In this document: piece after piece, positions 45,403 to 54,184 of the stretch
Position numbering within the stretch: position 1 is the first letter of the stretch
Layout: every line of letters starts with the position of its first letter
Source of the DNA: Deltaproteobacteria bacterium
GTDB lineage: Bacteria > Desulfobacterota > DSM-4660 > Desulfatiglandales > Desulfatiglandaceae
NCBI GenBank assembly: GCA_021737785.1
Contig: JAIPDI010000002.1
Span: 62,001-126,000, forward strand
Direction: 5' to 3'
Length of the DNA: 64,000 nt
Notes under the pieces: model-generated
The model's input: the letters and a program-made list of their open reading frames with translations, nothing else
Databases searched by the model: none
What the model was told of the DNA's origin: nothing
Translations under genes and position numbers: made by a program

Positions 45403-46908
45403 ATGACATATAATAGTGTGAAACCCCTTTTTGTTTTATTCCTTTCCGTGATAGTTGTTTCTTTGACCATTGCGGTCTGTTCTTCAGAGGAATACGGTAT
45501 TCCGGTAGAAAGCACAGGTGTTCAGTCTCAGCTAAAGGATGTTCCGAGCCCTACGGACATCTTCCAGCAAAAAGGAGAGCGCCCATTATCCGACCTGGAG
45601 CATAAAATCGGTATCATGATAGAGGTGCAAGGAGATGACGACACCTCTTGGGTATTACAGACGGATGCCACCGATGAATTGAGGGTACGAATAGGCTATC
45701 AGATTTTTGAAACCGTCAGTAGCGGAGGCGACCGGTTCGTAGTGGTCAACACACCTATGGACGGCCCCTTTAACTGGTTCAGCCACTGTTGCTGGCCGCG
45801 TAACGAATGGAGTCACGGTATATGGGGTGATGAAACCTATACTTCGTTCAACGCCATGCAGGAATGGATCTCGCAGGAAGTTCTGAAATTGAACGTTAAA
45901 GGTCTCCCGGTCGGCACCTACAGGTTTTATCACGCGTATGACCTAAATCCCAACGGCCTGGTGGATTTCGAGTCCCTGAAGTTCTGCTCCGCTGCGGTAC
46001 GTGTGAAAAACCCTATCTCCGTATCGCTCACGGCTAGCCCGCTTTCCGGCAAAGCACCCCTGGAAGTGGACTTTCAGGTTATTGTTAATGATCCGTACTA
46101 TCCGGATAGCATCGTGGACACATGTTCGCTTATTGTGGGTGACCAGCGGGCCGCGTGCGCCACGTATAACAAACTCACCCTTATGGAAGGTACCCATACG
46201 GCATGGGCCGAGGTGAAGGATAAATTCGGCCGGTACGTGATGAGTGACCCTCTTACGATCACTGTGTCACCCCCGGCCCAGAATCAGCCGCCCACCATAT
46301 CCAATCTGACCGTGACGCCTGCCGCAGTCTATTCATACGATGAGAGTTTCACTATCCACTACGACTACGATGACCCTGACGGAAAGGACGACGTAGAAAC
46401 GCACGTAATTGGGATCGGCGTGTGGTCCCAGACATATCCCGCCGGAGGGTCAGGACAGTTCCAGCGTTCTTACCATTTCACCGAAGGCACAACACCGGGA
46501 GACCACTATATCGACGCGTACGTAATTGATTCCGCGGGAAACTACAGCAACACGTTGAGCAGTTCCATCTATTTCGGCGGCGGCTCGAAGCCCTGCGGCA
46601 CCTTCACTGAAGCGGGGAGTGACGCTGCGGAAACGCACTATGTGGAAATGGGACAGACTTCCGGTTGGTTTTGGTTTGAGTACGAAACATTCACCCAGGA
46701 AGACCGGATCACTATCTATTACGAAAACAACCCCGTACCCATATTCGATTCAAAGTGCATCGGAACCAACGGCACGCGAAGCGCGCACATTAAGTTCGGA
46801 CCGGGGAATTCCACCAAAATTATGGTCCACGTGGAACCCAATTGCTTTGGCGGATCCGGAACCCGGTGGAATTTCACGGTGCGCTGTCCCACTGTTGGGC
46901 CTTATTGA
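45403..46908 (+). CDS. Secreted protein with PKD/Ig-like domains
   Basis: A 501-residue exported protein: signal segment of about 28 residues (FVLFLSVIVVSLTIAVCSS), a first region without recognised fold (about 50-200) rich in Trp and Cys (FSHCCWPRNEWSHGIWG), then a PKD-like domain (SLTASPLSGKAPLEVDFQV, about 207-290). A second Ig-like domain starts NQPPTISNLTVTPAAVYSYD (about 295-390), and a C-terminal beta-rich region follows (about 395-501). Such proteins act outside the cell in adhesion or polymer binding. Codon use is less GC-rich than in neighbours, which suggests acquisition. GGAG precedes the ATG. Confidence 0.85.
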   Translation: MTYNSVKPLFVLFLSVIVVSLTIAVCSSEEYGIPVESTGVQSQLKDVPSPTDIFQQKGERPLSDLEHKIGIMIEVQGDDDTSWVLQTDATDELRVRIGYQIFETVSSGGDRFVVVNTPMDGPFNWFSHCCWPRNEWSHGIWGDETYTSFNAMQEWISQEVLKLNVKGLPVGTYRFYHAYDLNPNGLVDFESLKFCSAAVRVKNPISVSLTASPLSGKAPLEVDFQVIVNDPYYPDSIVDTCSLIVGDQRAACATYNKLTLMEGTHTAWAEVKDKFGRYVMSDPLTITVSPPAQNQPPTISNLTVTPAAVYSYDESFTIHYDYDDPDGKDDVETHVIGIGVWSQTYPAGGSGQFQRSYHFTEGTTPGDHYIDAYVIDSAGNYSNTLSSSIYFGGGSKPCGTFTEAGSDAAETHYVEMGQTSGWFWFEYETFTQEDRITIYYENNPVPIFDSKCIGTNGTRSAHIKFGPGNSTKIMVHVEPNCFGGSGTRWNFTVRCPTVGPY

Positions 46909-47340
46909 GTCCTCTTCATCCAACCTCTATTCAGGAGGTTGTCTTATGAAAAACTCATTTAACGCGGATACCCGCAACCAATCCCGCCGCGGGACTCACA
47001 CCCCAGTACCATTTTCCGAAGCTACGGGGTAAACAATGACACCAAAGCACACAAAGGATTTTTTTTGTAAAGAAACGGGAACATGCCTTTTCTCTGTATT
47101 CTTTGTGGCTCCGTGTGAGCCTATGAAATAAGGCGTGCTGAGATAGAAACAGATTTTCTTGTTATTTGCTACAGGGTTATCGGAAATAAGGGCCTAAATT
47201 CCCACGTATAACTCCCGATAGGGTCTGCTATGACCTGCTGGGAAATCAGACCCCGTAAAGGAATATTGATCAGGTTAACCCCAGCATCAATTTTCATGAA
47301 AAAAAAGGGGGAGTAGAAATGCAAAGAAAAAGACTTTAGA
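46909..47340. other. Non-coding stretch with one tiny ORF
   Basis: No confident gene. A 28-codon ORF at 46946-47032 has a perfect AGGAGG 8 nt before its ATG but encodes only MKNSFNADTRNQSRRG and twelve more residues, so it may be a leader or the remains of a gene. A CTTTGTGGCTCCGTGTGAG-type run near 47100 resembles one at 40785. Confidence 0.4.
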
Positions 47341-47468
47341 AAAATGCATTTTTTTTGATGTTTTTCATGAGAAAGAGGTTGCTATTTTTGTTGATAAACT
47401 GGTGGGATTTATGTTTTCTTATTTAAGATTATCTCCAACAGAACACCGGCCACCTATCGAAACGCAAA
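47341..47468 (+). repeat. Direct repeat DR1 flanking the toxin-antitoxin block
   Basis: 128 bp similar along its whole length to 48779-48906, sharing GAGAAA-AGGTTGCTATTTTT, TTGATAAACTG, TTTTCTTAT and CCTATCGAAACGC. Both copies are in the same direction. Confidence 0.75.
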
Positions 47469-47545
47469 ATGGTAAGGAGTCCGGGTATGCCGTCAAAATG
47501 CGAAAAATCGCCGCGGATGAGGCATCATGATATGGCAGGGAATAG

Positions 47546-47665
47546 GGAATAGGAAGGACAAGCCTCGCATTGGATGAACGCCTGTTGGAAGAGGCTGTAG
47601 AGGCCATCGGCGCAAGATCAAATAAAGAAGCTGTCGAGGCAGGGTTAAGGGCGCTCATTCGTTGA
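47546..47665 (+). pseudogene. VapB-type antitoxin remnant
   Basis: An open frame of 39 codons reads RTSLALDERLLEEAVEAIGA, then RSNKEAVEAGLRALIR and a stop. This is the ribbon-helix-helix part of VapB-family antitoxins. There is no usable start codon (an in-frame stop is directly upstream) and the toxin-binding C-terminus is missing, as is vapC. Confidence 0.6.
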
Positions 47666-47823
47666 GGATATTTAGAACAGAAGTTGCTGAGATGGATTGA
47701 GCGCTGCTGCTCCCCAACGCCACAAGGAAAAATCGGAACTCGAGGAGGATGTGATTGGCAGACCTTGAATCCGAAATCAGGGCTGGCCTTGGCAATAATA
47801 TTTTGGAGAGGGGGAAAGACGTC

Positions 47824-48054
47824 ATGTCACAGAATATTGAAGAATTGGAATCTCAAGCAATGGATTTGAGTCTGGAGGGGCGGGCACGGCTTGCGAAGAA
47901 ACTCCTGTTAAGTCTGGATGCGCCGTCTGAGGAAGAGAACCTGGCTCTATGGGTGGCCGAAGCCGAGCGACGACTACGGGAATTGCGAGAGGGCCGGGCT
48001 AAAGAAATCCCAGCCGAGGAAACTTTTCGACGAGCGAGAGCAGCCATCTCATGA
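47824..48054 (+). CDS. Antitoxin, addiction-module component family
   Basis: A 76-residue protein of the putative addiction-module family (RelE/ParE-associated): MSQNIEELESQAMDLSLEGR, KKLLLSLDAPSEEENLALWV and AEERRLRELREG-like helices with the terminal IPAEETFRRARAAI. It neutralises the toxin encoded next and overlaps it by 4 bp (ATGA), the usual layout. A frame open 23 codons upstream lacks a good start. It is enclosed by direct repeats. Confidence 0.85.
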   Translation: MSQNIEELESQAMDLSLEGRARLAKKLLLSLDAPSEEENLALWVAEAERRLRELREGRAKEIPAEETFRRARAAIS

Positions 48055-48359
48055 AAAAGGCGACGTTTCATGAAGACGCAGATGCCGAAATGATAGAAGC
48101 AGCCAAATTTTACGAAGAAAGATCGTCGAACCTTGGTTTTTCTTTCCTTGCTGCCGTTGAAGAGGCTGTCATCCAGATATGTGACAATCCCAAAGCGTAT
48201 CCTCTTCTGGGTGATGACATTCGACGGAAGCTCGTGAAACGGTTTCCATACGGCGTTATATTCGCCGAGGAACATGATCGAATTCGAATTGTGGCCATTG
48301 CGCACCTCAAACGTCGTCCTGAATACTGGCGCTATCGGCTTGCGACGGAACAACAGTGA
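48051..48359 (+). CDS. RelE/ParE-superfamily toxin
   Basis: A 102-residue toxin: FHEDADAEMIEAAKFYEERS, FLAAVEEAVIQICDNPKAYP and a C-terminal beta part FPYGVIFAEEHDRIRIVAIAHLKRRPEYW, which ends in the typical H-x-x-RRPxYW pattern. ParE types poison gyrase and RelE types cut mRNA; the sequence does not decide. It is translationally coupled to the antitoxin. Its last 28 bp overlap the convergent zinc-ribbon gene. Confidence 0.88.
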   Translation: MKKATFHEDADAEMIEAAKFYEERSSNLGFSFLAAVEEAVIQICDNPKAYPLLGDDIRRKLVKRFPYGVIFAEEHDRIRIVAIAHLKRRPEYWRYRLATEQQ

Positions 48360-48682
48360 GAATATGTACGGTGTTTTTCGGCCCGGGGGGAGCGGCCCTT
48401 GGGCAAGTCTCCTATGCAATGCCGACTGAAACACTCCGGGCACCTGTCATAGATCTCACCCATGAATCGGTGCCCGCACGCCCGGCATTTCATCTTTTTT
48501 TTGCCGGTCCCGGTGATCTCATCCTGGGCATCGTCGCTTAGCAAAAAATAGGCGCTGGCGAGGTCTGAAATTTCCAAGGGATCGAGGCTGCCTGAGGAAG
48601 CCTCATCCGGCATGGTGCCGGATCGGTGTACGCCATGGGCCGTCTCGTCATATCCGGCATTGAATTCATCATCCCAGTCCAT
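48332..48682 (-). CDS. Small zinc-ribbon protein
   Basis: A 116-residue protein with an acidic N-terminus (MDWDDEFNAGYDE) and a zinc ribbon made of Cys66-x2-Cys69 (CRACGHRF) and Cys81-x2-Cys84 (CPECFSRH). The first 60 residues look disordered. GGAGG precedes the ATG. No family name can be given; a nucleic-acid- or protein-binding role is possible. The 3' end overlaps the toxin gene on the other strand, so transcription of one may affect the other. Confidence 0.75.
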   Translation of the reverse strand: MDWDDEFNAGYDETAHGVHRSGTMPDEASSGSLDPLEISDLASAYFLLSDDAQDEITGTGKKKMKCRACGHRFMGEIYDRCPECFSRHCIGDLPKGRSPRAEKHRTYSHCCSVASR

Positions 48683-48778
48683 CAGTCCCTCCTTTGCAAT
48701 CCCCTATTTGCCACTCTGAATTTGGATTATGGCATAAGGGTTTGGCAGATATGGTCATAACCCGCAGCGCGTTTCTGA

Positions 48779-48906
48779 AAACTGCATTTTTTTGATATTC
48801 TTTTGAGAAATAGGTTGCTATTTTTATTGATAAACTGATGTAATTTGCATTTTCTTATCAGAATTATATCTATCAGCGCATCGGCGCCCTATCGAAACGC
48901 GAAACA
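48779..48906 (+). repeat. Direct repeat DR2
   Basis: Second copy of the 128-bp repeat at 47341-47468, diverged by small indels and substitutions but alignable from end to end. The interval between the copies holds the vapB relic, the toxin-antitoxin pair and the zinc-ribbon gene. Confidence 0.75.
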
Positions 48907-49016
48907 ACTATTTTGTTGAAATTCCGGCATCAGCCAGGTAGAAGAATCGGATCGTATCAGGGGCCAAGACGGCAAAGGCCCTGCATCCGGACCCGCCCAC
49001 AATGAAGGAGAAAAAC

Positions 49017-49743
49017 ATGATCCGTCTGAAAGATACCCTTTCCCATCTGACCTACACCCAGGCCTGCAAGCTGCTGGGCGCCAACGGTCCCAGACTCATT
49101 CGGGCGGGCGGGACGTACGATATCGATCTGACAGAGCAGGTAACGCTCACAAAGGACCTTTTTCAGCTTCACCTGGATGGGGCTGTCGTTACCATAGAAC
49201 CGGACCCATCGAGGCCGGACCATCTCGCGTATGCCTGCGATAGCTGTGAAACGGCCGGTGCAGATATTTCTGCTGGTTACGGAAGGGACCCTGGAAGAAA
49301 ACCTGCTCGGCACCCTCTCGGCAAAGCAGGCCCTGTTCCTGGCCGCCCTTGACCCCGAGTCAGAGGCAACCGCCGTAGATCTTCAGACCGGCGTAGAGGA
49401 ACTCAAGAACCGCCTGGAAATACTCTTGGGACAAAAACCGGATGCCGCAATCGATGAAAGCCTCAAGGAAGACGTTGAAAAAGAGGCCGAACTCCTGGCG
49501 CGGCGTGAAAGAATCTCAGCAGCAGGCGGACAGCTTTTAGGCGCGGCCTTCTCATTTATCGGCGAGATCTTCTCCGGAAAGGAGGAGACTGAGCAAAGCA
49601 TTCAAATGGCCGAGGCCTTCAAGCGGAGGCTGACCGAGTGCCTGGAAAGGGGGGAAGACGGCAGCCTGAAGATGACCGTCACCCTTCCGGACGAATCGGC
49701 CCTGGACACCCTCTCCCGGTCCCTGGCGCAGATTCTTGCATGA
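49017..49743 (+). pseudogene. SNF2-type helicase gene with large internal deletion
   Basis: The first about 75 codons (MIRLKDTLSHLTYTQACKLL, GPRLIRAGGTYDIDLTEQVTL) match the N-terminus of bacterial SNF2-family helicases of about 1000-1100 residues. From about 49255, in another frame, comes the C-terminus of the same type of protein: RPVQIFLLVTEGTLEENLL, LSAKQALFLAALDPESEAT, and a late AAGGQLLGAAFSFIGEIFSG. The whole ATPase core is missing and the two parts are out of frame. A ribosome site (AAGGAG) still precedes the start. A helicase that lost its motor cannot remodel DNA, so the locus is inactive. Confidence 0.75.
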
Positions 49744-50008
49744 AACAGGTGTTCGTTGCTCGTTACGCGTTGCTGGGTACTCGTTGCCGGTGGGTCACTT
49801 TTGGTGTTCGTTGGGTTTGTTGGGTTTATTGAGTTCGTTGGGTTTTTGCCGACCTCTGACGTCTGACTTCCGACCTCTGGTCTTTGTTGCTGGCGATAGC
49901 GGTGCCGGGGCGGGATTGGAGTGTGCAACTTTCTGCTTGACACCGGCCCTGTGAGCGTCTACTTTTATGGTTTAACCAATGAATGAATAACAAAGGAGAA
50001 TCAACTCA
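49744..50008. repeat. Spacer with a 9-nt periodic array
   Basis: Bases 49804-49850 hold units of TTCGTTGGG/TTTGTTGGG/TTTATTGAG. The array starts after the helicase remnant. No gene is seen in this 265-bp spacer. Confidence 0.65.
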
Positions 50009-50149
50009 ATGGCTTCCAACAGCAAAAAGACCAAGGCCATCCGTGCCCGCAAGGCAAGGCCGAATAAGAAAAATATCAAGAAAAACCTGGAGCGGATTCA
50101 AGAAAATGCCGCCATTTTGAGGGAACTGGCTTCCAAATCAGAATCCTGA
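50009..50149 (+). CDS. Small basic conserved protein (46 aa)
   Basis: Starts MASNSKKTKAIRARKARPNK and continues with helical KNIKKNLERIQENAAILREL. Very rich in Lys and Arg in the first half. AAAGGAG lies about 10 nt before the ATG. Similar short basic proteins are seen in other deltaproteobacteria to my memory; function is unknown, nucleic-acid binding is likely from composition. Confidence 0.7.
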   Translation: MASNSKKTKAIRARKARPNKKNIKKNLERIQENAAILRELASKSES

Positions 50150-50310
50150 TCCGTCTGTCATCCCCATCCCCGCCCGTTTGTCCTATTCCCAGAATGCCTG
50201 TCACCGGAGTATTTTCCTCCTGTTCACGTCCGCGCCGGCGTTGAAATGTCCGGCGTTTGTCCGGGCGCAAAAACGTCCATTATTTAACTTTCTGAACACG
50301 AAAAAAGCGC

Positions 50311-50340
50311 TTGACACGATCAATTGTATACAGTACACAA
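50311..50340 (+). promoter_or_regulatory. Promoter with overlapping GntR/FCD-type operator
   Basis: TTGACA (50311-50316), 17-bp spacer, TACACA (50334-50339). Within it lies the palindrome TTGTATACAGTACACAA (50324-50340), seven of eight base pairs symmetrical about the central A. It has the form bound by FCD-type GntR repressors. The GntR gene at 54185 is the natural candidate. The CoA-transferase start is 80 bp downstream. Confidence 0.75.
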
Positions 50341-50420
50341 CCCTCTAAGACCAAACCCGAATCGCATCTCCTCATCCACCCTTCGATTGACGGGGAGTCA
50401 CGCCAGCAAGGAGGACCTCA

Positions 50421-51611
50421 ATGGATCTATTCAGGAATATCAAAGTCTTATCCCTCGAACAGGCAACCGTACTCCCCTATTTGACCTACCGGCTGGCCCA
50501 TGACGGGATACAGGTCATTCGATTGGAACACCCTGTATACGGCGATCCCAACCGGATGATCGGCGAAAATGTCCTGGGCGAAGAGCGAATGAACGCCTAT
50601 TTCCTCTGTATCAATGCCGGAAAAAAGGCCCTGACCCTGAATCTCGCCGATCCGGAAGGCCAAAAGATCTTCCATCGCCTGATCAATGAGTTGAAGGTGG
50701 ATATCTTCGCGACCAACCAGCTCCCCAGAAATTATAAGAAGTTAGGGATCGACTACGACACCCTGAAGGGCGTAAAACCCGATCTCATCTGGCTCGGCGT
50801 CACCGGTTTCGGCCCGGACAGCAACGAGGCGGCCTATGATCCCATCCTTCAGGCGCGATCGGGCCTCATGGAATTGACCGGCGAGGCCGGCGGCGATCCC
50901 CAGGTATTGGGCATCCCCCTCCCGGATATGGGGACCAGCGAGCATTCCTACGGGCTCCTCATGAAGGCCCTGTTCAAACGCCAGGCCACGGGTGAGGGGT
51001 CCTGCATCCACATGTCCATGTTCGAATCTTCCGTATCCTGGATGACCGTGCCCATTACCCTCACCACCCTCCTCAAGAAGAAGATCACACGACGGGGAAA
51101 CACCCACGAATTCTTCTGCCCGGTCTCGGTATACCAAACCGGCAACGGGTTTGTTTATATGGCTGTCGGAAATGACCGGCAATGGAAATCCATGGTCTCC
51201 CTGGATATGTTCCAATCGCTGGACAAGCCTGAGTATGAGAAAAACGCAGGAAGAATAAAGGATGTGGATAATCTGAATCGGACCATCAATGAAGTGACCC
51301 GCCAGCATACTTCGGAAGAACTGATCGACCTGTTTAATTCCCTGACCCTGCCTATCAGCAAGATCAAGACCATCCCGGAGGTGGTTGCGGATCCCCTGGT
51401 GGAAAGACGCCTCCTTTTTGCCACGGATAAGAAAACCGGCACGGAGATTACGCTACCGCCGCCCCCCAACATGACCCCATTTCTGGAGCAACTGGACCGC
51501 AGGCTCCCCTTCCCTCCCCGTTTCGGAGAACACAACCCTGAAATATACGGACAACGGCTCGGGTACTCAGACCAGGAATTGAGGAAGTTGAAGGAGAAAG
51601 GCGTTATATAG
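50421..51611 (+). CDS. Class III CoA-transferase (CaiB/BaiF family)
   Basis: Transfers CoA between carboxylic acids without an ATP cost; 396 residues. The catalytic Asp169 lies in the typical GIPLPDMGTSEHSYGLLMKAL. The N-terminal Rossmann part and the domain-swapped C-terminus (IKTIPEVVADPLVERRLLF) fit the family. The glycine loop and other specificity features do not define the acid. It is the first gene after a regulated promoter, with AAGGAGG before it, and heads a run with an ETF subunit and an acyl-CoA dehydrogenase. Confidence 0.94.
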   Translation: MDLFRNIKVLSLEQATVLPYLTYRLAHDGIQVIRLEHPVYGDPNRMIGENVLGEERMNAYFLCINAGKKALTLNLADPEGQKIFHRLINELKVDIFATNQLPRNYKKLGIDYDTLKGVKPDLIWLGVTGFGPDSNEAAYDPILQARSGLMELTGEAGGDPQVLGIPLPDMGTSEHSYGLLMKALFKRQATGEGSCIHMSMFESSVSWMTVPITLTTLLKKKITRRGNTHEFFCPVSVYQTGNGFVYMAVGNDRQWKSMVSLDMFQSLDKPEYEKNAGRIKDVDNLNRTINEVTRQHTSEELIDLFNSLTLPISKIKTIPEVVADPLVERRLLFATDKKTGTEITLPPPPNMTPFLEQLDRRLPFPPRFGEHNPEIYGQRLGYSDQELRKLKEKGVI

Positions 51612-51648
51612 GGGAATTCCTGAATTCGTTCTTTAAGGAGACACTCAC

Positions 51649-52839
51649 ATGACCGTTTGGATTGAAACCGATCTCTGTAATGGATGCAAGCGTTGCATAA
51701 AGGCCTGCCCCTACGGGGCCGTTGAACTTCGAGACGGCAAGGCCCATATCCTGGAGAACTGCACCTCATGCGGGGCCTGTATCGCGGTCTGCAAACAGAT
51801 GGCCATCCAGACCGACATCGAGCCCAGAGCCATCCCTGATTTCAGCGACTGGAAGGGCGTATGGGTCTTTGCCGAACAGCGCGACGGCGCCCTGAGCCGC
51901 GTCTCCCTCGAACTCCTCGGCAAGGCCCAGTCCCTTGCCGCAGACCTGGGCCAGGAAATATCGGCCGTGCTCCTGGGCCATAAGGTATCCGGATTGACCA
52001 AGGCCCTGTTCGAATACGGGGCGGACCATGTTTACCTGGCCCAGCACAAGGCCCTCAAAGACTACCGCACCATCGCCTATACCAAGGTCCTGGGGGGCCT
52101 GGTCACGGAATACAAGCCCAATATCCTCCTGATGGGGGCCACCCATATCGGTCGGGATCTGGGGCCTCGTCTCTCCAGGCGCGCGGGCGTGGGGTTGACC
52201 GCGGACTGCACGGAACTGACCATCGATCCGGAAGAACGAATTCTCCTTCAGACCCGGCCTGCCTTTGGCGGAAATGTCATGGCCACCATCGCCAACCGCT
52301 ATTCCAGACCACAGATGGCCACGGTTCGACCCGGTGTGATGGAAGCGGTTAAGAAAGGGCGCACCAAAGGGGATGTGATCAAGTGTAAGGTCACTCTGGC
52401 TGAAAAGGAAATCGGCACAAAGGTCCTCGAACAGTTCAAGGAAAAGAAAAAAGGGGTCAGCCTGGACAATGCCAGGGTAATCGTGGCCGGAGGGAGGGGC
52501 ATCGGTTCCGAGGCAGGCATGAAATCCCTTTTTTCCCTTGCAGCGGCCCTTGGCGGCGAGGTGGCCGGCACGCGGATCATCGTGGAAGAGGGATGGCTCC
52601 CTGTTGAAAGACAGGTGGGGCAGACCGGACAGACCGTCAGGCCCGAGATTTATATCGCCTGCGGCATATCCGGGGCCATCCAGCACCGGGCCGGCATGCT
52701 GGGCTCCCGATATGTCATTGCCATTAACAAGGATGCGGGGGCGCCCATCTTTCAGGTGGCGGACTGGGGCATTGTGGGTGATCTTCACCAGGTGATTCCC
52801 GAATTGACCCGGGCAGTTTCGCAAAGCAAGCGCAAGTAG
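51649..52839 (+). CDS. etfA: Electron-transfer flavoprotein alpha subunit with N-terminal ferredoxin domain
   Basis: A 396-residue fusion. Residues 1-55 are a 2[4Fe-4S] ferredoxin with Cys10, 13, 16, 20 and Cys38, 41, 44, 48. Then the EtfA N-terminal domain (about 68-250) and the FAD domain (about 270-390) with [36 protein letters not shown] and IQHRAGM. Such ferredoxin-fused EtfA occurs in electron-bifurcating or iron-sulfur-linked complexes such as caffeyl-CoA reductase. The beta subunit, normally adjacent, is absent from this window. It lies 9 bp upstream of an acyl-CoA dehydrogenase, the obvious electron partner. Confidence 0.94.
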   Translation: MTVWIETDLCNGCKRCIKACPYGAVELRDGKAHILENCTSCGACIAVCKQMAIQTDIEPRAIPDFSDWKGVWVFAEQRDGALSRVSLELLGKAQSLAADLGQEISAVLLGHKVSGLTKALFEYGADHVYLAQHKALKDYRTIAYTKVLGGLVTEYKPNILLMGATHIGRDLGPRLSRRAGVGLTADCTELTIDPEERILLQTRPAFGGNVMATIANRYSRPQMATVRPGVMEAVKKGRTKGDVIKCKVTLAEKEIGTKVLEQFKEKKKGVSLDNARVIVAGGRGIGSEAGMKSLFSLAAALGGEVAGTRIIVEEGWLPVERQVGQTGQTVRPEIYIACGISGAIQHRAGMLGSRYVIAINKDAGAPIFQVADWGIVGDLHQVIPELTRAVSQSKRK

Positions 52840-52848
52840 GGGGAGACC

Positions 52849-53982
52849 ATGTTACGTTCAGATATCGAAACGCTCCATAGAAAAATCATGGCCAGGTTTG
52901 TGAATGAGGAAGTCATCCCCGTCGCCAGAGAGCTGGATGAAAAGGGGGATTTCCCATTTCATCTATTCCGGAAACTCGCTGATATGGGGATCTTGGGCAT
53001 CCGGTATCCCAAAAAGGTGGGGGGCTCGAACGGAAACACAACCCTCTACTGCATTGCCATGGAAGAACTGGCGAGGGGGTTTTTGAGCCTGGCTGCAACT
53101 ACCGCCATGCAGTGTCTCATGGCCACCAACGGCCTCTACCTCTATGGGACCCCCCAGATGCACGATGAATATCTGCGTCCCGCCCTGCAGGGGGAAAAGA
53201 TCGGGGCCTTTCAGTTGACGGAGCCGGAGGCAGGCTCTGATCTGGGCGCGGTCAGGACATCGGCCACAAAGGTAGATGACGGATGGGTCGTCAACGGCAT
53301 GAAGACATGGTCCACCAGCGGACCCTATGGCCATTTTCATACGGTCCTCTGTCAGACCGACCCGGCCAAGAAATTGAAGGGCCTCATGTTTGTTCTCATC
53401 CCAAGCGACACGCCCGGCTTCTCTCACAGCAAAAAATTCGAGACTCTCGGCACCCGGACATCCTCGCTCTCCGAAATATATTTCAACAACTGTCACGTCC
53501 CAAACGAATACATGCTGGGCGAACTCGGGAAAGGTCTGGATGTTCTCCTCACCATCCTGGCCGAGATCCGGATCATGACCGCCTGCCTGGCCATCGGTCT
53601 CCATCGGGCCGCCATGGATGACTCCATCAAATATTGCAAGGAACGGGTGCAGTTCGGGAAGCCGATCGGAAAATACCAGCTCATTCAGGCCAAGATCGCC
53701 AATATGGCGGTCAACCTGGAGGCCGGCCGCCTCATGGCCTACAAGGTGACCCATCTCATCGACAACAAGGTGGCCTGTCTGAACGAGGCCTCCATGGCCA
53801 AATATTTTACCGTTGAATCGGCCTGCAGCGCCTGCGACGAGGCGACCCGGATCTATGGGGCATACGGCTATTCCATGGAATACAACGTTCAAAGATATTA
53901 CCGGGACAACCGGTTTCTCCTCTATGGCGGCGGCACCCATGAGGTCCTCCAGACGACGATTGCCAGACAATTCGGCATTTAA
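52849..53982 (+). CDS. Acyl-CoA dehydrogenase linked to ferredoxin-EtfA
   Basis: A 377-residue FAD enzyme: LTEPEAGSDLGAV, NGMKTWSTSGPYG, RVQFGKPIGKYQLIQ and IYGAYGYSMEYNVQRYYRDNR. The usual catalytic Glu near the end is lost (LLYGGGTHEVLQ). A Glu in LAEIRIMTA lies where isovaleryl-type enzymes have theirs, so activity is possible through that residue. Directly behind etfA, the two probably form an electron-transfer pair. Substrate unknown; the CoA-transferase upstream may supply it. Confidence 0.93.
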   Translation: MLRSDIETLHRKIMARFVNEEVIPVARELDEKGDFPFHLFRKLADMGILGIRYPKKVGGSNGNTTLYCIAMEELARGFLSLAATTAMQCLMATNGLYLYGTPQMHDEYLRPALQGEKIGAFQLTEPEAGSDLGAVRTSATKVDDGWVVNGMKTWSTSGPYGHFHTVLCQTDPAKKLKGLMFVLIPSDTPGFSHSKKFETLGTRTSSLSEIYFNNCHVPNEYMLGELGKGLDVLLTILAEIRIMTACLAIGLHRAAMDDSIKYCKERVQFGKPIGKYQLIQAKIANMAVNLEAGRLMAYKVTHLIDNKVACLNEASMAKYFTVESACSACDEATRIYGAYGYSMEYNVQRYYRDNRFLLYGGGTHEVLQTTIARQFGI

Positions 53983-54029
53983 ACCAGCGCAGCTGCTGGG
54001 TTTTTGTCCCGCCTTATGGGCGGGAGAAG

Positions 54030-54108
54030 CAGACCCGCGCGCGCTGACTCATAAGGCACCAACTTCTCCGCATGGTGTCCCGCAAGGCGGGATTACCATC
54101 AAAGATTC
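54030..54108 (+). repeat. Dispersed REP-like repeat, copy 3
   Basis: Third copy of the family at 5973-6050 and 28662-28727, with CACCAACTTCTCCGCATGG and the TCCCGC/GCGGGA hairpin (54078-54092). It separates the dehydrogenase from the GntR gene. Confidence 0.8.
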
Positions 54109-54184
54109 TAAAGCATTCCGGTTCCCAGCAACCACTCTTTCGATCGGGGCGAAGCCCCAAATATATTCAGGACTCTGATTTGCC

